Part shown: one piece after another, positions 7,636 to 13,278 of the stretch
Numbering within the stretch: position 1 is the stretch's first letter
Layout: each line of letters begins with the position of its first letter
DNA from: Multifurca ochricompacta
Lineage: Eukaryota; Basidiomycota; Agaricomycetes; Russulales; Russulaceae
Length of the DNA: 13,278 nt
Direction of reading: 5' to 3'
Assembly: GCA_022496185.1 (NCBI GenBank)
Contig: WTXG01000569.1
Location: forward strand, 1 to 13,278
Made by a program: the position numbers and the translations under genes
Notes under the pieces: generated by a model
What the model was told of the DNA's origin: nothing
The model's database searches: none
The model's input: the letters and a program-made list of their open reading frames with translations, nothing else

Positions 7636-8430
7636 GGCAGCGCTGTCTGATGCTCCACTCTTCTTCTTCGGTCCTTGACCTTCTTTGCCACTGCCTTTCG
7701 CCCAGCATTCTGACTTGAAATGCCCCTTCTTGTGGCAATTGAAGCACTTGACATTGCACTTCTTCTTCTTCTTTTGAGCGTCTGTGGTAAAAGCTTCATC
7801 TTGACTTGACTTTGGGTTTCATAAGGTGCACTTGTCATACTCGTTGGTGATGAGCTGGATGACGGATGTAGGTGTGATATCGGTGCCCGTGATGTCGGCA
7901 GTGGTCATGATAGAGTTGAGAGGGCCATCGTAGGAAGGGGGTAAAGATGCCATAAGAATGTTGGCATACTGGTTGTCACTGATGGTCTCCCCCATTGCTG
8001 CCAGTTGCTCGCACAAGTCAGCGATCTTATCAAAATGATTTCATATGTTGTCATCCTCTCCACACTGTGTGTTCTGAAGCTTCCTCCCCAAGTCAATCAA
8101 CAAATTTCTAGATCTCCCCTCAAAGATCGCCTTCAAATTGTCCCATACATCCTTTGTGTGGGTACTGCCCTTGATGTGGTTAAAGACGGTATCCAGAACA
8201 GATGCAGCAATAATTTGCTTAACTGATGCCTCATCTAAAGTCCAGCGTCTGGCAGGGGTCAGTCCTCCTATGTCCCCAGCATCAATATACGACTTGGTGA
8301 CAGAAGTTGCTGCAAGGTGCTCTGACAGCCCTCGCACATCAAGGGCCCACAACATGTGGTCCCTATATGTGACCCAGTTTGAGCCGTCTGCAGCTAGTTT
8401 TGCAATGTTCATCTTGAAGTCTTCACTCAT
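7636..8430 (-). pseudogene. gag: copia-2 gag
   Basis: This is the copia Gag region, starting at ATG 8428-8430 with MSEDFKMNIAKLAADGSNW, then TYRDHMLWALDVRGLSEHL, KDVWDNLKAIFEGRSRN and SDNQYANILMASLPPSYD. It ends in a zinc knuckle CFNCHKKGHFKSEC (7705-7746, C-X2-C-X4-H-X4-C) that packages element RNA into particles. TGA codons interrupt it at 8041-8043 and 7819-7821. At the first, the reading NI-stop-NHFDK matches copia families that usually have Arg there, so CGA to TGA is likely. The adjacent LCEQLAAMG also looks like a former LREQLAAMG (CGC to TGC). Gag and pol share one frame, so expression was as a single polyprotein. The lower end is cut by hAT-like element A. Confidence 0.92.
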
Positions 8431-8500
8431 ATCGGTAGTGCTCGGAATAAAAGTAAGTGTAAATGTTCTGAGTTAAAGATCATACTTTAATAGGCAACAG
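8431..8500 (-). other. copia-2 leader
   Basis: Only 70 bases separate the copia-2 primer-binding site from the gag ATG, against about 350 in copia-1 and 937 in copia-3. No coding signal is seen. The difference in leader length supports copia-2 being a separate family from the other two, as its Gag sequence also suggests. Confidence 0.6.
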
Positions 8501-8514
8501 CAGGGCCCATAACC
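8501..8514 (-). other. copia-2 primer-binding site
   Basis: The minus strand reads GGTTATGGGCCCTG immediately after the LTR end ..TTCTCTCTA, identical to the sites in copia-1 and copia-3. Its complement matches the initiator tRNA-Met anticodon region. Confidence 0.78.
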
Positions 8515-8611
8515 TAGAGAGAATATCAAGTCAAGCAAGGTGGCAAGAGCAAGAGTTTTAGGGTGATGAAGCGACAGACGGGGACGTTTCTCGAACAGGA
8601 TGAATTCTAGG
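8515..8611 (-). repeat. copia-2 5' LTR, surviving 97-bp inner end
   Basis: This is homologous to 2086-2182 in the 3' LTR, with five substitutions and no indels. All five are at CpG sites (8533, 8551, 8572, 8579, 8586). The LTR is cut at 8611 by hAT-like element B. The remaining 310 bp or so of this LTR are not found on the other side of B. Confidence 0.88.
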
Positions 8612-10631
8612 TAGTGATTGTCAAGGGTTTTCATACCCGCGCAGGTAAGTGCCACGGGTTTTGCCAGGTACAGGTATGGGTATATGGCTCCCAACCCATG
8701 GAAACCCGTACCTGTGCGGCGGGTTTGGCGGGTATAGGCACTGATTGTGACACTTTCTTGCTATTATTTCGCGTTTTCTCTCTTTTTCTGTCTGCTATGT
8801 CCCTTTCTTTCACCATATACCTTATCAGATCCACTTATCTGACAGCCATAGTCTGGACAAGGGATTCAACTCCCATGTCATCTGATTGATGATCTCATAG
8901 TTGATGTCATAGACCTTGTGACCTTAGTATGACCTCATAGATGACATCATGACCATTGTGACCTACTATGATATCATTTGTACAAGACTCTAGACTATGA
9001 CTTCATAGTAGCTACACTGTATTTAAAGACTGCAATAAATCTAAGGACAGACTAAGTCTGTTCTCCTTGTACCAATCAAAGGTCCTTAGGAAGTCCCTTC
9101 AGCCCTCTTCCAAGATGTGACTTGAGAGGGTTTGGCTCACCAGTAACTCCAGCAAAGGCTCTTGCCTTGCTATCTGAATACCCTGACTTCACATGTGATG
9201 TTCAGACTCGTTGCCTTGATCCATACCGGCTGCACGCTGTGACGTCTTGACCTGACTTGACACTTATATCTCTTGACTGTCTTGATTGATTCTGACCCGA
9301 ACCCGAACCGACGCACGCCGAAGGACCTGTGTGCGACACTGATTATCCATTGACAAGATCAGTAGAAATTCTAAGATAAAACACATCTGCAGCCACAAAA
9401 ATACAAGATCTCATCTGATGTATGATACAGGGTGGCTTTAAATATATTCTAGTGTTATCCTACAAAATATCAAAGCAGATCAATGGTGTGATGTAAAATA
9501 AAGTGTTATCAGTGATCCACTTCTTGAAAATCATGATGCACCTGTTTTATCAACGCGCAACAAATTCTGCCGGTCTGGCACTATCTAAAATACTCTCTAG
9601 ACTACTTTAGACTATAATATAATCTAATTATCAAATTAGTTTACTGAAAAAGGCCCGCATGTATCTACAAGCTGCATGGGGCAGCGACTACATTGCATCG
9701 CATGGTGGTCTGACCTCCTTCCTATTAAGGAAGGTTGACTTAAACACACAAGGACAGTCGCACTTGTATGAAATGAAACCAGAATAATAAATTATAATGT
9801 AAATAAAGGATCCTTTTAATCTTCTGAACATAAACCAACAATATTGAGGGATCTTGAGTAGCCATAAATGAATGCGTTGTGTCCAAGTGCTTATCTCCTC
9901 GACCGGGATGGCCCGGGCCACTTATCCGAAATGCGCAGAAACGCAAAGAACAGTCACGCTCGTATAAAATTAAACCAGAATAAAAATAAAATGGAATAAT
10001 AATTATCTTAATCTTATGAACATAAATAGGAATTTTGAGGGATCTTGAGTAGCCATAAATGAATGCGTTGTGTCTGAGTGCGTATCTCCTTGACCGGGAT
10101 CTCCCGGGCCAGATGTCCAAAATGCGCGATGCAAGTAAAGAACTTGCACGTGTTTCATTTTATGGGTAACCTGGGTATCAAAACAAATATCCAGGGGTCA
10201 TCCCTGCCAATAACTATGCATTCATTAATTATTTTTGCATTCTGTGTGGTTATCTGACAGGCTTTTCATCAATGTTCTATAACATCTATCTAATCATCTT
10301 TGTATATTGGGGTGGATTTTAGTTGCACTTGTATAAAATTGAAACCAGAATAATAAAGTAACAATATATAATGAATTATCTTAATCTTCTGAACATAAAA
10401 CAAGAGTCATTGAGGGATCTTAAGCAGCTACAAATGAACATGTTGTGTATCTTCTTGGTCTGGGAAGGCCTGGGCTGGTTATCCAAATGCGCGATGCAAG
10501 TAAAGAACTTGCATGCATTTTCACGGGTGACCTGCAGGTAACCCATGGGTTACCCGTACCCATAGTGACGGGTATGGGTACGGGTACGGGTACCAATGAG
10601 GATACCCCAGGGTTACCCCTGCCAATCACTA
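8612..10631 (-). mobile_element. hAT-like element B, inverted copy of A, split by a solo LTR
   Basis: Its left end TAGTGATTGTCAAGGG matches the right end of element A, and its right end (..CCCCTGCCAATCACTA) matches A's left end. It is thus the same family in the opposite orientation. Target duplication: ATTCTAGG (8604-8611) against ATTCTAGT (10632-10639), seven of eight bases. Without the 593-bp solo LTR and its duplicated target it is 1422 bp, against 1406 bp for A. It carries the same three internal units in mirror order (about 9751-9953, 9953-10155 and 10322-10520), and TACCCG-type hexamers near 10545-10600. Many differences from A in the end segments are CG in one copy against TG or CA in the other. 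No transposase is encoded. Confidence 0.88.
8746..9338 (+). mobile_element. Solo LTR, 593 bp, inside hAT-like element B
   Basis: It begins TGTGACAC and ends GTGCGACA, with TG..CA termini, and is flanked by the 5-bp target duplication CTGAT (8741-8745 and 9339-9343). Element A lacks this segment at the equivalent point, giving an empty-site comparison. Promoter and polyadenylation-type signals on the plus strand set its orientation: TATTTAAAG at 9020-9028, then CAATAAATC about 10 bp further on. Upstream of these is a cluster of TGATGTCAT/TGACATCAT-like motifs (about 8885-8980). No internal retrotransposon sequence is present, so it is a recombination remnant, perhaps Ty3/gypsy-type; the superfamily cannot be fixed from an LTR alone. 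Confidence 0.88.
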
Positions 10632-10939
10632 ATTCTAGTGTTGAACCAAGATACCGGTACAGAGGCTCCGGGATAGTGGTATGACATGATTGTGATCACG
10701 CGTAGATAATGCAAGTAAGAACGCGTTCATAATTAGCTAGATTACTTAGAATATACATCTAAGATCAGGCATGTGATCAAATCACATCAATAACGAGATA
10801 ACGCACTCGTATAATTAAGTAGCCGATATAGTACATAAATTGTATATAAACTACTGTATAACTGCTATAGATTAAGCAGTTGCTATTGCATTAATGACTG
10901 CATCTAAGTCTCAAAGTAAAACAAAGGTGAGATAGCTAG
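10632..10939. other. Unassigned AT-rich interval between hAT B and copia-3
   Basis: There is no coding frame and no match to the copia-2 3' LTR that should continue here. It begins ATTCTAG then TGTTGAACC, which resembles an LTR start. It has TATATAAA at about 10848-10855 and ends GCTAG before the copia-3 LTR. The 12-mer CTAGTGTTGAAC occurs at both edges (10635-10646 and 10936-10947). It may be a partial LTR of a fourth element or a deletion scar; I cannot decide. Confidence 0.4.
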
Positions 10940-11439
10940 TGTTGAACACAGGAGATGTTTGGTGATGCTTCAGGCATCAGGTGATTAGATTAGCTACTTT
11001 GTGGATTAGATTAGATATCGGAGTCTCGGACTTTTACATTATCTTTATTACTTTCTTTCTCACATTCCGCAGTAGCTGACTGATGCACCATGTAACATGT
11101 GATTTCTGTAGTGGCCAATGGCCTTTCTCCCTCTTGTTTACTATTTGGACTTTGTCCGGCACTTGAGGACTTATTCCCAGTGCACAGACCATCCCTTGCA
11201 GGGTATATAAGGGTGTCTGTTTCGTCTCTTCCACTTCAGAGTTCTTCTAACCTCTGAAGTGTAAGTGCCTTCTATACTATCTACTTAACTATTAGACTAA
11301 CATTCTCTACATAGAACTTTTCTTGTCTAGGTCAGTAGTATAGTAATATAGAGTTCTTCTAACCTCTGAAGTAACTTTTCTTGTCTAGCTTAACCTGCTA
11401 ACTTCACAGTCAGTATGCTGCGCACATGCCTGTTCCACA
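10940..11439 (+). repeat. copia-3 5' LTR
   Basis: It starts TGTTGAACA and ends TGTTCCACA. The reverse complement of the end is TGTGGAACA, so the two termini match at eight of nine bases. The primer-binding site follows directly. A TATA box (TATATAAG, 11204-11211) is followed after about 20 nt by a perfect 9-bp hairpin (ACTTCAGAG, 10-nt loop, CTCTGAAGT; 11233-11260). A 22-bp segment at 11239-11260 recurs at 11351-11372, and a 16-bp segment at 11315-11330 recurs at 11373-11388, so the transcribed part has been partly duplicated. Confidence 0.78.
11204..11211 (+). promoter_or_regulatory. TATA box of the copia-3 LTR promoter
   Basis: TATATAAG lies within GGGTATATAAGGG, 264 bp into the LTR. Transcription would be expected to start about 25-30 bp downstream, at the foot of the hairpin at 11233-11260. 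Confidence 0.6.
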
Positions 11440-11453
11440 GGTTATGGGCCCTG
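11440..11453 (+). other. copia-3 primer-binding site
   Basis: GGTTATGGGCCCTG directly follows the LTR end. The next bases, AGCACGC, also occur in the complement of the region just 5' of the anticodon stem of many eukaryotic initiator tRNA-Met genes, though two extra bases (TG) separate the blocks. This strengthens the tRNA-Met half-primer reading. Confidence 0.78.
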
Positions 11454-12376
11454 AGCACGCTTAACTGATCTGTTTGTTTCTTTTTGATCAGTCCAAACCC
11501 TTTACTTCAAGCTCACTGCTTCAAGACTTCACTTTTCCCAATCACAGTCACAGTGAGCTTCGATTTCTTTTTCACTTGCCCTTAACTGTCCACAAGGTGG
11601 TGCGCTTTATGTGCCCACCTTGATCTGTCTGGCTAGTCCCTCAGGGGATTCTTGCAAGAGGTGATGAGGGACCCTAAGCAGGTGAAACACCTTAAGTTCC
11701 TCATGTGCGCTCTAAGTAAATAGTATTCATAGTTGTAGCTGGGTTTTCGTCCCATCCATAGACTTAGTAGGCCACTTGCCCAGAAGGCTTGGGGCTATAG
11801 GTTCAGTCAATGCTTGGCTCAATCCGTAAGCCAGGTTTAGCGACCTGCTGGTAGAGTTTAGGGTCTAGAACAAGGCATGGGTAGTCACTCCCATGACGCT
11901 TGGGCTCGATACAAGTAGGCTTGAACTACTATAGTATTTACACAGTAGCTAGAGGGTTTTGTCTCTAGGCAGAAGTACCCGCTGCTTTCATTGGGGGTTC
12001 GCCCCAACTAGAGGAAACCTAATAGTCTACTATAGTCATGGCCCCAATCATCTAGGGCTTAATCATGGACTCCACCACCAGCACTAGAGGAAGGGCTCTA
12101 TACCCTTTGTCTCTAGTGGAACTTGCGGTTGGCTCCTCCATGACATGACTCCCCTTCTATTTACACAGTATCCGCCTGATGTGGCCTTAGGATCTGTTGT
12201 AGAATGGGGTTAGATAGCCTACTATACTACTTAGAAGTCGCACATCAGAGGCAGGACTTTTTTAAGTTCTGAAGCATAGCGCCACAGATTGGACGGGCCC
12301 TCTTAAATGAGACCTGGACAACTGGTTCTAATTGCTCCTTGGAACCAGGATCAACCTTTTTTAAATCATCTCAAAC
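11454..12376 (+). other. copia-3 long untranslated leader
   Basis: More than 900 bases lie between the primer-binding site and the gag ATG. I see no long frame or protein motif on either strand. It contains several short self-complementary stretches (for example CCCTCA..TGAGGG near 11638-11670) and recurring CTAGAGG and CTACTATA words, suggesting a structured RNA leader. Translation of gag would have to cope with this length by splicing or internal initiation; neither is demonstrated. Confidence 0.55.
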
Positions 12377-13278
12377 ATGTCTTCCATTGTCTTCCCCCCC
12401 ACCTTCAAGTTCGACAAACTTGATGGCTCCAACTGGCAGCAGTGGTCGGTGTCCTTCACCACCCTGCTAAGGATAAATGGGATGAAGAGGCACATCACGC
12501 ATGATGCCCCTGAATTCCTTAATGCTCCAAAGCCAGAGGATGGAGAGAAGGATGACGAATATGCCAAGCGTTTTTCGCTTTGGTCTGAGCCTATGTACCA
12601 GGAATGGAATAGGGTGGAGGAAGTCCTCATGGGAGTTCTGGTGATGGTCACATCGCCAGAAACATACTCCCAAATTGCCTCTGACAGAACTTATCCTTCT
12701 GTCAATGCCAAGTATGAGTGTTTGGAATCGCTCTATGGCTCAGTAGGAAGCATGGCCACCTACAACTTGTGGTGTTCTGTGTCCTCCTTCCGCTTGGAGG
12801 AGGGCAAGCAATTCAGACCCCAGTTGCAGCGTGTGTTGGATGTGAGGAGTACCCTCAAGGAAAATGGGATGGAGATCTCAGATCTCCAGATGAGCTTCAT
12901 ATTGCTCCAATCCCTACCTCCATCCTACTCAGCCATTGCTGGCTCAATCCTGGCGTCAGGTCCCCCTGACCGCCTTTCCCCTCAGGACCTTGTACAAAGG
13001 TTCCTAAATGAGGAAAGCTGACTAGCCGGCCCCGCAGGAAGTGGTGTTGGGGCTGCCCTTAACAAGGCAGCCCATGTCAACAAAAATAAAAATAAAAAAC
13101 AAGTAACTTTCACACCACCTCCTGCAGGTGCATCATCATCCAATGATGTCACCTGCTTCTACTGCCAGAAGCCGGGCCACAAGGCTAATGAATGTCGGCA
13201 GAGGAAACAGGACAGAGCCAATGCTGAAGCAGGCAAAAAGGGCAACAAGAGGAAGGGGCAAGGCCCAGTGTACAAACA
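12377..13278 (+). pseudogene. gag: copia-3 gag, partial at window end
   Basis: Copia Gag starting at ATG 12377-12379 (MSSIVFPPTFKFDKLDGSNWQQW). It has the LDGSNW motif, a central YGSVGSMATYNLW, and MEISDLQMSFILLQSLPPSY, all shared with copia-1 Gag. An in-frame TGA at 13019-13021 (ES-stop-LAGPAG) interrupts the frame, which otherwise continues without a shift to a zinc knuckle CFYCQKPGHKANEC (13154-13195) and a Lys/Arg-rich tail. The stop is explicable as CGA to TGA. Capsid-like and nucleocapsid-like parts are thus both present, separated by one nonsense codon. The gene continues past the window, so whether pol is intact is unknown. Confidence 0.9.

Larger units (their letters stand above)
2086..8611 (-). 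mobile_element. copia-2: nearly complete Ty1/copia element with nested insertions
   Basis: Reading down the minus strand: the last 97 bp of the 5' LTR (8515-8611), primer-binding site (8501-8514), leader, one gag-pol frame (8430 to 2503), polypurine tract (2496-2504) and 3' LTR (2086-2495). Two later insertions lie in it (3009-3230 and 6230-7635), each with a clean target duplication. Without them the internal part is about 4.4 kb and gag-pol is a single frame of 1428 codons, normal for copia. The outer part of the 5' LTR is lost: DNA to the right of hAT-like element B does not match the 3' LTR. It is immobile because of stop codons, catalytic substitutions and insertions. Confidence 0.92.
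10940..13278 (+). mobile_element. copia-3: 5' part of a Ty1/copia element
   Basis: Plus strand: 500-bp 5' LTR, primer-binding site, long leader and gag, running off the right edge. It is oriented opposite to copia-1 and copia-2. Its Gag is closely related to copia-1 Gag and distinct from copia-2 Gag. The 5-bp flank GCTAG (10935-10939) would be its target duplication, but the other end is outside the window. Confidence 0.88.

Noticed and set aside
8473..8694. Minus-strand frame of about 73 codons over the LTR end
   Set aside because: It crosses the junction of hAT-like B and the copia-2 LTR, so it is a chimera of two non-coding ends.
9688..10120. Minus-strand frames with repeated HSFMATQD/HLWLLKIPQ-like segments
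   Set aside because: They arise from the ~200-bp repeat units of hAT-like B read in different frames; the equivalent regions of A are not open over the same span and no transposase motif is present.
10647..10935. A SINE with a 12-bp target duplication
   Set aside because: GGATAGTGGTATGA loosely resembles an A box, but I find no B box and no A-rich or simple-repeat tail. It is left unassigned.

Overview
The window looks like transposon-rich DNA from a filamentous basidiomycete fungus (probably an Agaricomycete). The evidence is a fragment of a fungal NACHT (NLR-type) gene with a short 61-nt GT-AG intron, three Ty1/copia elements with fungal-type Gag (an LDGSNW motif near the N terminus in two of them), and non-autonomous hAT-like DNA transposons carrying TACCCA/TACCCG hexamer arrays. 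I see no intact host gene. Nearly every base belongs to a mobile element or to the gene remnant they broke.

Layout: (1) 1-1280, minus strand, the 5' end of copia-1: broken gag, leader, primer-binding site and 5' LTR (outer edge uncertain). (2) About 1281-2085, minus strand, the C-terminal half of a NACHT-domain gene, cut on both sides by copia elements. (3) 2086-8611, minus strand, copia-2: 3' LTR, polypurine tract, one gag-pol frame, leader, primer-binding site, and the last 97 bp of the 5' LTR. Copia-2 carries two nested insertions: a 222-bp LTR-like element with a tRNA-like gene (3009-3230, target duplication CTTGG) and hAT-like element A (6230-7635, duplication GGCAGCGC). (4) 8612-10631, hAT-like element B, same family as A but inverted, sitting in the copia-2 5' LTR. 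B is itself split by a 593-bp solo LTR (8746-9338, duplication CTGAT). (5) 10632-10939, a 300-bp unassigned AT-rich stretch. (6) 10940-13278, plus strand, the 5' part of copia-3: 500-bp LTR, primer-binding site, 937-nt leader and gag running off the window.

The element boundaries fit each other closely. When nested insertions are treated as insertions (one target copy each), the copia-2 gag-pol frame is continuous over 1428 codons and is broken only by five TGA codons. All five are explicable as CGA to TGA. The same signature appears in the NACHT remnant, in copia-3 gag, in two catalytic Asp to Asn changes in reverse transcriptase, and in all five differences between the two copia-2 LTR copies. 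The locus therefore records strongly CpG-directed decay, either RIP-like or deamination of methylated cytosine.

Other points that stand out are a primer-binding site shared by all three copia elements that matches the anticodon region of initiator tRNA-Met, the LTR-like element with a pol III-type tRNA unit inside it, and a similar hairpin just downstream of the TATA box in copia-1 and copia-3. Inferred order: NACHT gene; copia-2 (and copia-1) into it; hAT A, hAT B and the tRNA-bearing element into copia-2; solo LTR into hAT B.
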